Origin: Xiphias gladius
Lineage: Eukaryota; Chordata; Actinopteri; Istiophoriformes; Xiphiidae
Length of the DNA stretch: 64,000 bases
Assembly: GCF_016859285.1 (NCBI RefSeq)
Contig: NC_053415.1
Coordinates: 22,463,501 to 22,527,500, forward strand
Direction of reading: 5' to 3'
A program made the position numbers and the translations under genes. Shown here piece after piece: positions 40,163 to 52,700 of this stretch (the stretch's first letter is position 1; every line of letters begins with the position of its first letter). The notes under the pieces are model-generated. The model was not told the origin of the DNA, ran no database searches, and saw only the letters and a list, made by a program, of their open reading frames with translations.

Positions 40163-40670
40163 ACTGTTGAACCAATAAGGGTGTAAACCCCCTCAATCTA
40201 AACCTGAAAGTGAGCACGTTAAACGTAAAGTCACTTTTTTATTTTTCAAATCTAATGTGCTGAAGTAGCACCAACACTTTGTGACTGTACTGAACATTAT
40301 GGGGGGTGTTCCTCCTTTCCCCACTAGATGTCAGTATTTGACACGTGCAAGCAGAGGTGTCATACTCAAATGCCTAGTATTGTGCGAATTATTTTTACGA
40401 TTTTTTTGTTAACGTGTTGTACTTTCAATATATAAAAAAAGTATTCAAATTATTCAAAGCACTAAACGTGTTGAAAAATTAATTTGCCCGCTATACTCCG
40501 GCGTTTAAAAATACTGCTCAGGCATTACTGAAGGCAGCCAAGTGTCCGGAAAAGCAACTGGTGCGAGTTTAATGGACAAGGAAGAGATATTTGTTTAGGT
40601 TGAACGTTAGTCTACAGACCACACTTATTTTTCTTTCGTCAAATAGTGTGACTCTTTTAAAATCTTTAGC

Positions 40671-40710
40671 ATGCCTTTGTTTGCCCAAAATCCATTTGAC
40701 CAAGATGTTG
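40671..40710 (+). CDS. stam2: stam2 coding exon 1
   Basis: [13 protein letters not shown], the invariant STAM start, with donor GTTG/GTAAGT. No other in-frame start lies close upstream. Confidence 0.95.
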
Positions 40711-43700
40711 GTAAGTGAAGCGGCGTTTCTTTGGTGTCTTTAGTGTGTCAGAGGTAGCTAACGCCAGGGCCAACAACACCTGGAGCTAACGTTAGCTTAG
40801 CTCCAGTTCCTTAGTGTATTCATCACAGACAGTATTTGGTAAGAACGACTTCCACAGGTCTCAGTCTGACTTTGTTAATGTGTAGCTCACAAGCTAACAG
40901 GTTGTCAACAACTTCTACTAAGTTTATCGCTCAGTTCATTTGCCAGGAAAAGCGACTGCTTGGTAACAAACTTTGAGGCTGATTCATATAAACCGTGACT
41001 GGCTAAAGTACACGATCACCTGATCTCGGATGAGGTCATTTGGATTTTTAGTTAGATTATTTGTAAGATTGGGGCAGAATTGAACGATTATTTTAAATCT
41101 CAATTAATCGGATAGTCTATAAAATGTTTGTAAATGGCAAAAATCCTCATCGCAGTTTTCTTAAACATTCCAAACCCTGAAGATATTCAGTTTTACAATG
41201 ATATGTAATGTTAATGATTTATCGATTAGAGGATTTGTCGTGTCGGTTTGTCTAATGTGATAGTTGTTTGAATATCCAAAGATTTTTGGACTGTTATGAC
41301 AAGCAATTTAAAGATGTCACCCTGAGCTTCAAGTATTTGTGATGGGCCTTTTTCAGTGTTCTGAAAATCTATTGATCAAACAATTAAGTAAAAAAATAAT
41401 ATGCTGATTAATGGAACATGAATATAATCGTTAGTTTGCTGCCCTAATCAAAATTTTTGGCAGTTAATTTTCTGTCTATCAACTGTTTGATTAATCAACT
41501 AATTGCTTGGGCTCTACTGAAGACTCTTGGCTACTGTGAGTCACTTTGAGTAGAATGTGTTAGCATGGTCATTTGTGTTGTTGATATGTCTTTTCTCACA
41601 GTCCAGTCATGTAAATTGTATGCAAAGTTCCAGGTTCACCACCCTTATCTTCTTCTGCAACACCACAGTTCTTGTTTGACCAGACAACAGTGCCCTGTTT
41701 GGCTCTCTGAGGGTTACAGAGTCAGGATGATGAGTCTCATGACAGGGCTTACTATGAGCTGGAAATGTTTGAGTGATTTGCTGCTTAAATATTACAAAGA
41801 GAAACGTGGGTTACCGCACCTGACAAAAAGACGACCTCCACTACCATCATAAAAATGAATACACCTTTATAAAATATTGAACATCAAACATGAACTGAAC
41901 ATCAAACATTAACTTTTAGGAGGAAAAAAAAGATGTGCTTTTCAACAGAGAAAATCTCTTGCCATTTAATTAGTGTGGCTGTTGTTTAGCCTGGCACATA
42001 AAAAACTGATCATAAGTTAAAATTTTTTAATACTGGAATGGCTTACCATCTTGACTAAACAGTTCACTGGGGAAACCCTGCAAGTTCCCAGCATAAAATG
42101 TGAAATATAGCTGGCTCAGGATCCCTCCAAGATATTTTTTCAGCTTTAGGCTGACAGGCTTTGATACAACATCAAGCAGTTCTAAAGTTTGACAGTTCAC
42201 GCTTGCCATTCATTACTATAACAATTGCCCACTGCGACCGGCATGTCTGCCCAAGAACACATTATGTTTGTAGACAAGCAGCAGCAGCAGCAGTGCCAGG
42301 GAAGATATTTTCTCACATGACCATATGTACTCTATCTATGTTTGATATATTTCCAGAGAAGGCAACCAGTGAAAACAACACAACAGATGACTGGGGCCTC
42401 ATTATGGACATCTGTGATAAGATTGGAACGACATCCAATGGGTAAGCTGAAAAAAAAAGCGTTTTCCTTTTGAATTATACGAGCTCAGTAGCAGCTGAGC
42501 AGCACTGTGGTTCAGATGGCTGCTTATTTAAACACAGCACATTTGTATAAAACTTTGAATTTGAAAATACTCTGTGTATCTCAGAGTATCTCTGTGCTTG
42601 TTTTTTAGTAGTTTTTGTACAAGCAATGAATTCTATTTTGTTCTTTTCTGTTCCAGACCAAAGGACAGCGTGAGATCCATTATGAAGAGAGTCAACCACA
42701 AAGTGCCTCATGTTGCCATGCAGGCCCTGAATGTGAGTTTGTTACTATGCTTTAACCAAATTTACACACACCTTAGATAGACGTGCCATCAGGAAATCTA
42801 CTGCACACTGCATAACATTGTCATATTCCAGTAACAGCCATCATCAGTAAAATCTGCTCTAAATCTTTTGCAATTTTACATCAAAAAGATATTTTGAAAT
42901 AACATGCTCAAACTAAGAGTAGAAAAGAAGATGAGAATTAATTCACTTCCAAAGCAAAAATCTCTGGACCCAAGATCCAATCGATATTAAGTTCTTTAAT
43001 GCATATGCTTCATAGATTGACCTTATTAAGTCAAAAATAATGCAATTACAAAACAAAATTGATGTCAAAGTGCTTCACAAAGCAACAGCCATAAATTAAT
43101 CAAGTTAACAATAACCTCAAAATGTCACTCTTATTGTACAATTGTACCCAAAATTTAATTAACTAATGGGTCTCTACAGTAGCATGGTTATCTCAAAAAA
43201 TGTCTATTTTTTTCATCTTTCTGCAGCAGATGTTCAAAATAAGCATTTAAAAACCAAAGCATACAAAGTCCCACCATGAACAAGAGAAAAAAGCAAATTA
43301 AAGTTCAATAGATTTGAGGAGGGTCAAACTCTTCTGTTCCATTTAGGCGTAAGAAGTAAGTGCTCACTAATGCAATTAAGCTGCAGTGGAGCTGTAACTG
43401 ATCTAATATTCCCATTGTTAAAGCCAAACAGGAAGTGGTAGATTTTCATACATGTAGGATTTAACTCAGATGAGGAATATGAGAGTTTTTTTCTCTGTCT
43501 GAGTCATACTGTCACGTGCCCTGCTCTATTCTTAGATCTCTGCGTCACTCATTCAGACAATTAAAACCCTGTTGTGATCAAAACCATTTATAATGACAAA
43601 GGCTTCACTGGCCATTAATGTTTGCTTTGAATAATTCAGCAATGTGAGTTAATTGGTGCAAATATCTTGAAAAACCATTGGCTTTTTTTTTTTTTTTTTG

Positions 43701-46700
43701 CTGTAATGCAATATATACCAGCTGTTTAATCCCATTTTTACATTTACAACTTCTTCTCTTGCAGTTGCTTGGGGCTTGTGTGTCAAACTGTGGCAAAATA
43801 TTCCACTTGGAAATCTGTTCAAGGGAGTTTGCCAGTGAAGTACGGAGTGTGCTGAGCAGGGTATTTTCTTACTGTTCTTATTTTGTAATCATACCCGTCT
43901 ATCATCTCTTTGTACATTCTTTACCAGTTTCATTCTCTCATATGTATTCCCACACACTCTGAAGAAGGTTAACTGAAATGTCACCAATTGAATCATAATT
44001 ATATTCCTACAGCCATTTAATCCTGTTATTGGGCAGCCATTAGTCTCCCTCTTGCATTAAAAAAAACAGTGGAGAGCATCACAGCTGTTTTTGTTTGCAT
44101 GTCTCTTGCAGGCCCACCCTAAGGTGTGTGAAAAGCTAAAAGCTCTGATGGTGGAGTGGGCAGAAGACTTCCAGAAGGATCCGCAACTCAGCCTAATTGG
44201 CGCCACCATCAAGTCTCTGAAAGAGGAGGGCATCAGTTTCCCCTCCGCATCCTCACAGGTATGTTGACATAATACAGAATGAGAATGTCTGTCTGATTTT
44301 GAGAACGTACACAAAGCAAGGTGCAAGTCAAATGTTATCTTGACTTTTATATACAGTCTAACATTTAGTCATGTACAATAAACAACAAAAAATACACTAT
44401 TACAAGACATCATTACAACCATTTTGTAACATTGTTTTAACATAGTACAGTGATTAATTTTAAACCAATCATTGGATTATAAATTTTTCAGTAAAAAAAT
44501 TCATATTCCACATTCTTTGAACCTAATTTTTCACAACACAGCCCAAACTTTTTTCTAAGTAAATCAGTGGTCAACAACACATCATCACTGAAGTTTGTAT
44601 CTTTCTCAAAAAAGTCCACTCCAGTTCACAAAACTGTCTTCAAATCTGGTTGCCCATTTAACACTCAGGCTTAAAGTGCCCAACTTTGAAACTAATCCAA
44701 GATGTCCGTTAAAACGTCTTGAACACCCCTTACATACACAACAAAACAAGCCAGTAGTAAATACTAATTTGCTGAATTGCAGTTTGGTTGTTTGCCATAG
44801 TGGTTGTTGGCAAGGAAAGCCTTTTAGCCACAGCAAGACTTAGCAGCATTTTTTTTCATATCCAGTTGCTTTGTAAGAGTTTGTCTCATTTATTGGAACC
44901 TGCACACTTTGCACATCACCCAACAGATGTGATGTGTCAGCAGCCATCACTCCACAGTCCTCCTATGGAGTTGCAGTCCATATACCACAATATCAAAATA
45001 AGTGTGTGTGGATACTTTTTGTCTAGCTCGAAGCTGTTGTTATGGCTGTGGTTTCACTGCAGACCAGTGTCTTGCAAGTGTGACGGTTCAGGTTGAGTGG
45101 AGGTCGTCTGTCTGCGTTTGTATGGCAAGGGCTTACGGTGGAATTTCCTCTTCACATATCTCACATAATTCTGTGGATATGTGTGTCTGTTCCTTGGAAT
45201 CAGGACTTCTATGATCGTAATGGACAGAGCTGCCGTCTGGTTTCTTTTCTTGGTTTCATGTCTGTGTGATTTATTATGTAACAACCTTTTATGTGTCGAG
45301 GGTTGAAGTGGACTTTGCTCTCACGTTGTCGTAAAGCAGCTGACTTACAATTGTATCATCTGTGGTATAGTAATGGTCCCTCTGTGGCTGACAGCATTTG
45401 TTCTGTGTGTTTACGGAGGGCTTTGCTTCTTTAGATGTTGAATGGTCTGAGTTTGTCACGCCACTTTCAAAAGTATATGAGTGGAAAGACAAGATCTGTG
45501 TGTTAATCCGGCTAAACAACAGGGAGAGCAGGTTTTGATGCAAGTGGAGAGGATTGGGGCTCATGGTCAGAATCTTAAGTACAGTTATACTCTAGATCGG
45601 CATGATAAGTGAACACTCATTAAATCTAGATAAATACAGTAAATGGCCAGTTTTTTTTTTTTTTGTTTTTTTTTTTAGTTTTTTTTTTAAGGTACACTTG
45701 TAAAATCTAATGCAATCTAATACAACAGCTCGGGCATAAATTCTACCTTTACAAAGTTATTACTACTCAGTTTTGATTGACACTGTCAAAGAGTTATTGA
45801 TTTAACTATGTTTATTGGTTAGATTGTCATTTGCATTGGTGTTGCACTGCACTGCATTATATTGATTGGATTGCATTAGTTTTAGCAGGTGTGTCTGAGA
45901 AAGTGGCCCCTGAATGTATATCGCTCTGGACAAATAATGTGCAATACCAGACATAAATGTACAACACGTAGTACAACTGATGAATTTGATCGCTTTCCAT
46001 CTGTTTACAGTATAAACAGACAACTCAGAACATGGAATTTAATTTGCTCTCTCATCCTTACTGTGTCGCCACTGGCTGTGCAGCGTTTGGCTGTGGTGAC
46101 GTGTTCCATATTCTGTTGTGGGGAGGGCTGGGAAACCTGCTTTAATGGAGCGCGGGTGGCACATGAGGCAGCAGGTATGACATTTAATCTGTATCAGCTC
46201 ATGAGCAAACGACAGCAGGTAGTGTGACTCAAGCTGTGGCAATACTTCCTAGTATTTACCTTTAACTATCAATCATACTGTACTTGTAGGTCATTTTTTT
46301 TCCTACAGTATATTAATATACTTTTATGTATATATGTATTTTAGTTTTTAAGCAAATCAATTTGTACAAATACGGACAAAGTTGCTTTAAAAACCTGATT
46401 CACTCACACCTGCCTCCTCAAACCTGTTACCTATAGCCTTACTTATCCTCCTCATCAAATGTAATATAAAATTGTGTGTATTTTTTTGGTGCTCTTTACC
46501 AGCGGGCTCAAGGCACTTGCGACTGATACATTTGGACACTGTGCACAAACATATAATTAATATTTTCAACTAGTAGTAATATCCCTCGACTCTCTAGACT
46601 TTCCCTTGGTTATTTTTCAGCCACAATACCATCAATGCTTAATCAAACACCGGTTCTTGTGTCATATTGCCATGTTAGGAGGATCCTAAAGTGAAAGAAT

Positions 46701-49700
46701 TCCCAGTAAATGACAGCCTGCATTCGAGACCCTGTAAATCTGCCCCTGGATGATAGATTTTCTGTATATTGTACGAGGACCAGCCTTTGTAATACTTTCT
46801 GTTTTTACCAACTGACAGTATTACGCATTACTCCACGCTTTGTGAATATGTGGGTGTCAAGAGTTGTTGTTTAGCACTGGCAACAGTGTCCAGTTGACCT
46901 GTTTTGTCCGCTTTGACCTCATTGTCATGTCAGAGGGCTGCCTCAGGTCACCTTGGACAAAAAGTAATGAGACAGGTGTGTTGAGGGTTTCTGTCTGAAG
47001 GCTAGAGCCACATTTCTGACCAACATGTAGTCCCCAGCATGAACTGCAGATGGCATTCCAGTCACTGGAAATCAGTTTTTCACTTTTAGTCTTAAGTGCT
47101 TCACTCTAACTCTCTCCTATATGTATACAGACACACAGAGACACACACACACACACACACACACAGAGATGTGACCTTATCTTTCTAAATTGCCCACAGG
47201 GGTCTACCACAAAGGTCAGCACACCTGCTGCAAGCAAAGCATTGGATGATGACGACCTGGCCAAAGGTAAAGTGAGATGCCGTGATTCAACTCTACACAC
47301 ACCTTTATCAGCTTTATCAAATCATAATTTTCTACAACAAATACATATTTTCCAACTATTGTGTTATTTTTGAGGTTTATTATTTTCTCCTTTTTATAAA
47401 TAGTATACCATTGTAAATTGATTATCAACTAGATTTCACATTGCCATGCATCAGAAGTTTTGTTGCCTTTTATCACTCTATTGAGAAATGTTTATACTCT
47501 TAAAATAAAAAAAATAAATATAAGTGACGAATGCTGTCTCATATGTGTTGGACATTTGACAAATACGCTCTTCTCCTTTCCACTTCTCTTCCGTTGTCTC
47601 TTCTTCTCATCCAAACCTCTGCCTCCTCCAGCCATCGAGCTGTCCTTGCAGGAGCAGAAGCAGCAGGCAGAGACACGGCCCCCGACCGTGACCTCCGACC
47701 CCGCAAACTACACCAATGGTGGAGGGGGGCAGGAGGTCCGGAAGGTGCGTGCGCTGTATGACTTCGAAGCGGCTGAAGATAATGAGTTGACCTTCAAAGC
47801 TGGAGAACTTATTCTGGTTTTGGATGACAGGTACAGTTTCATAACACGTCCAATCTGTTCCATAAATAAAGCCAAGAGCGCTCGTAGATTTTTAATATCA
47901 TGAAAAAACTGTAAAACCCATTTAATATCTGACTTTAGGAGAGCAGTCGCAGACACCATAAATTAAAAATTCATTTTTATTTAATCCAACATTTCATATT
48001 GCGATGGCTCTGATCGGTGTGAACCTTAGCCAGGGGCTCAGTGTGGCTCACTCTTTGAAGCTCATGCATTGATGTTTATTCCTGTTTCATGGTTTTGTTC
48101 ACAGTGATCCAAACTGGTGGAAAGGAGAGAACCACAGAGGGGTGGGTCTTTTCCCCTCCAACTTTGTCACAACCAATCTGAACGCTGAACCAGAGACAGG
48201 TAGGTATTTTTATGCCTCTGCGCTGGAGACAGCCGCGACCGGAGGCATTATGTTTTTAGGTTGTCTGCCCGTCCGTCCCATTCCTGTGAATGCGATTTAT
48301 CAGGAACACCTGGAGGGAATTTCATTACCTCTGGCACAAACGTCCACTTGGACTCGAGGATGATCTGATTAGAGTTTGGTGGTCAGAGTTAAAGGTCACT
48401 GTGACCTCGCAAAACCCGTTTTTGGCCATAACTGAAGAATTCAGATGCTAATTATGATAAAATACATTTAATACATTGTATTAAATGCCTTCAAAGTCTT
48501 CACTACATATGAGTTTGGACAGACATGACAAACTGCACCACTACTGGTTGGCGGAGGCATAATCTACAACCGCGAGGCAGTGATTCTAGTCACAGAATCT
48601 GAAAATGAACACTTAAGGCCCTTCAGCTTCACATTCTCTGGTTTTTCGAACCTACGTTTTGTACCTTTTAGAATACTCTACGCTCTTCAGCTGTTTGATT
48701 TCAACTGGAGGAAATTAGTTTCAGAGCTGCTGATCGAACTCAACCTTTTCCTCTACAGTGGTTCATGTGGAAAAGTCAGCCAGTCCTGAAGAGACGAGCC
48801 TGGAAACCAAAGTTGAGCCTGAGCCCGTCTTCATAGATGAGGTACTACTCCTCAGTGGGCTCACATATTTACAAACCCAAATCATCTCTCAATTCAACTG
48901 CCAACCCCAAACCTGCTCTCTCCGTTCTGCAGGGGAAGATGGACAGAACGCTGGCACTGCTGCAGAACGCAGATCCTGCAGATCCAGCTCCTGACTCCCC
49001 AGAGCTGATCCAGCTGGAGGGTATAAAACCTTAATGCTAGTTTAAATCTAGCCGCTCTGCCGGTGACAACTGCAGTCGGTCTGAGCTACACCGTGGTTTT
49101 CTAACTGTTTCTGTGAACCCTCCCTAACTGTAAATATTTGACTGAACAGGTGCATGTGAACAGATGAATCCCATGATTGATGAGAAGCTGGAGGAGATTG
49201 ACAGGTACTGTGTCATATATGTGAACTACTTAGGTTTATCAAAATTATTATTATTAGTTTGTTAAATTCCCAGCTAGTTGTCTTAGATTATCTAACACCC
49301 ATTTCAGCTACTTTAAGATAAAGGTAGCGATGATTGTACCTTGCCTGTCGAGACTTCACAAGACCATGCTTGAGGAGCTTCAGTCGGAAAAGCTGTGTAC
49401 CGCTAGGACTGCTCTACAAATGAAAATATATCCCTGTCCATTACATTTCTCTCCCTGTGTTGCAGGAAACACTCCGAGTTGTCAGAGTTAAATGTGAAAG
49501 TTTTGGAGGCTCTGGAGCTTTACAACAAGCTCATGAACGAGGCTCCGTTCTACTCGTCCTACTCCAAGATGCAGCCGCAGTATGCACCATCTGGCTCAGC
49601 TGTGGCCATGCAGGTCAGACAAAAATGTACTAAAGTTGGCCTCCGTGCTGCCCGAAATCTCACCTTAACAATGATTTAATCTTTGTTATTCTAAATATTT

Positions 49701-52700
49701 TATTCTTGCAGCTTTGCACTGTGCCGAAAGATTCACTGTCTCAAAGGACATTAAAACTAAAAGCCTGTGAATCAATAAATAATCTTCAAATCTCTGCCTT
49801 GTTAGACTGGGTTTCCAGAGGCAGGCTCACTGAATAATAGTGTTTACACTTAGTAATAACTAAACAAGACAAGAGTTGGTGTAAGACACTAAGGTAAGGA
49901 TTTTGGTTTGGATTTGAAGAGCTCCAAAGAGTTAGTGTCGTTAGTAGCGAGATGAATGTGGTTTAAGAGTGATGCAGCTGAGGGTTGGGAAAGTGTTGCT
50001 TCTAAGTTAACTGAACCGCAGGAACTGTAGGTAATTACGTCCCCAGTCTAAATGACAGGTCACTTACGCACATGATGGTGAACTGAGGCTTGCAAATGAA
50101 CGTGCTTAATTTCTCTTTAGGATTAATACGTTGAATTCAGACCTGCTTGGGCAACGAAACAAATCATCCGGGACTCTTGTTGGTGTGATGTAGTCCTTTT
50201 TTTTCTCCGTCCTGTAAAACATGCTGAATCAATAAAAAGTAGCAGCTAAGTCATATATAATTTTAGGAATGGATTCAGTCAAATGTTGGCCAACGGTTTA
50301 GAAATGGAAAAGCTGGATTTTCTGTGTTAAAGAGGAGATGTTTGTTTGACAGTCTGTGTGTTAACTACCAGCACAGCCACCCACAATTACTTTGCATAAT
50401 TGAGTGTCAGCACTGTTTAGACTCCCACTCTTGTCTGTTGATTCTATTGATCTGTTGATGTGATGATTTTTTTTTGTTTTTTTTCATGGGGATGAAAGAG
50501 GACACATGACTCAAAGCAGTCACGTGATTATACGTTAGTTTTTATTCTCATGTTTTTTTTTCTTACACCCTACACTCAGGTATGTCGCATTTGTCCTGTG
50601 AAGTAGTTGATTTTGCTTCTTGGACTCGTTCTGATAGCTTGACATTTAGTCGGCCTTTTTTTCCTCCCTGGAGTCGAGGGCTGCCTTGGTTTTCCTGGCA
50701 GTGGCTGTTTTCTCTAATGACTGATGTCACTGTCTCTCCCCTGAGATTTAGAAAAATGTCCACTTCACTGGGCAGGCACTCACCAGAGTGCTGCTTTTTT
50801 TTTTTTCCTTCATCATTTTTTATTTTTGCAGAGCGCAGTAAAAATGACTCAGGTTGTTCCTGCACCTGCAGCAAAAAAGATTCTGTTGCGTATGAGCACT
50901 TAAAATTACAAAAATACAATCCTGATACTATTCATGTTGATATTAACCTCCAAAGCAGCTATTCTGCCCTGTTTCATCGTTTGAATGCATGAAAAATAAC
51001 ACAGCAGCACTACTTCTCGTACACCTAATTCATCTAAGAATGTTTAATGTCTCTTATTGTATATCTAACTCCCAGTAGCCAGACATTTTTATGGAGACCA
51101 AACATTCAGCGACGGACTTGTCTTTTATTAGTGTTGCTAGGGTCAACCTAGGGAAAGAGGTAGATGATACTAACTTTCTGAGAAAATGGAAAGAAACACT
51201 CTGGATTTTTATACTCAGAAACTCGCATCTGAAAGGGTTGAATGAAAATTTGGACATGGGAGTATTTATAATAGTTTAATTTTATGCTTTGGTACTTATT
51301 ATGTACAGTAGGGCTGTAACTTTTACTAAGAGCTTAAAGGAATAGTTTAACATTCGGGAAATACACTTATTTGCTTTCTTGCCAAGAGTTAGACAGATAG
51401 AACTGTCACGTCTGTGTGTTTAAATATGAAGCTTCGGCCAGCAACCATTAGCTTAGCTTAGCATAAAGAAGGGACACAGTGCAAAATAGCTACCCTTGCT
51501 CTGTCCAAAGGTAACAAAATGTGCCCACCAGCACATTACATGTTTTTTGTTTAACCCAAACAAAAACAAACTGTAAAACGGCACGTTTTTTGTTTTACAA
51601 CACGTTCTAGACTGTTTCTTGGATGGGTACAGTGACTTCTCTCTGGAGTCTGAAGTCACTGCATCCAGCCAAGAAATAGCTCCAGGCATAAAATCTAGTA
51701 AGCGCTTTCCCCAGAATGTCAAACTATTGCTTTAAATGCAATGTATTTCTGTGTGGCGTGACTGACTGTTTGCTTGGTAGTTTTTAGTGTATGTAACTTT
51801 TGTTTTGACAAGTCTGTGTTGGAGATGCAGCGTCCTCTAGAGGCTGGCTATTTATGTGTCTAGTCCTCATTAGATATTTGCTAAAAGTCTAAGCCATCGT
51901 GTGGTGTATATAATATACATAATATGCTGTGTTTTTATCTTTTCCTTAAAACACTCTTAATAATGTTAAGTTATTTTTGACGCTTCTTTCCCTTGTTGCT
52001 AGAGCAGTCAGTAGACCGGTGAAGAATTGACAGCACACTCTTCCCACACCTTTTGAATGAGGACGAAGTGTGTTACAAGGATTTCCGTTGCATTTATTAA
52101 AGCCTATCTGCCCCTCTCCCTCTTGTCTGCCCAGGGCTACCTTGGACCAGCCGGTGCTCCCTACCTGAGTTCGGCGATGCCCCAGGTTCCTGCTGCACAT
52201 CCTTACAGTCTGCCCAGCGACCAGCCGGGACCACTTCATTCACTGCCCCCCAATGTCTCAGCCAACAGCCAAGCTGCCCAGCCTCCTTACATGAGGTAAG
52301 AAAAACAGACCCCGCCACCGAAAACAAGATCTGTAAGGCTGTCGGAGTAGGAACTCTGCAGAGACACTCCGAAGACAAATATTGACAAGGGTCATGTCAT
52401 ATGACTAATAAAGGTGGCTCAACATCTTTGGCATTAACAAGCTACTACTTTTGAGTAATGGGTAGATAACAGGACAGATGAGCGCTGGTTATGTCAGTGG
52501 AATACACTGTTGCTCAGTAGGGGCTTTCGCTTTGTAATGTTACAAGGTTTTTATGAAATTATGTTTTTACTACTGCGTGTTTGTTTTTTCTCCGATAGGT
52601 TAGAAGGTTGAGGTCCGTGGTAAAAATGGTTAGCGACATTGATCATGTATTAAGTTGCCATTTTGGAGAAAAACCTGTGACAAAGAAAGTAAACTGGAAG

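Larger units (their letters stand above)
38213..40670. promoter_or_regulatory. Head-to-head spacer between hacd2 and stam2
   Basis: The two genes diverge from this 2.46-kb spacer. The hacd2 side (38213-38350) is GC-rich with a GGAAGTG ETS-like motif near 38286 and is probably its promoter. The stam2 side (about 40480-40670) is AT-richer without an obvious TATA box. Between them lie dispersed repeats (38623-38775, 38880-39135, 39499-39834) and an open frame resembling a transposase tail (39845-40162). No conserved gene is seen. The distance is too large to claim a shared bidirectional promoter. Confidence 0.5.
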
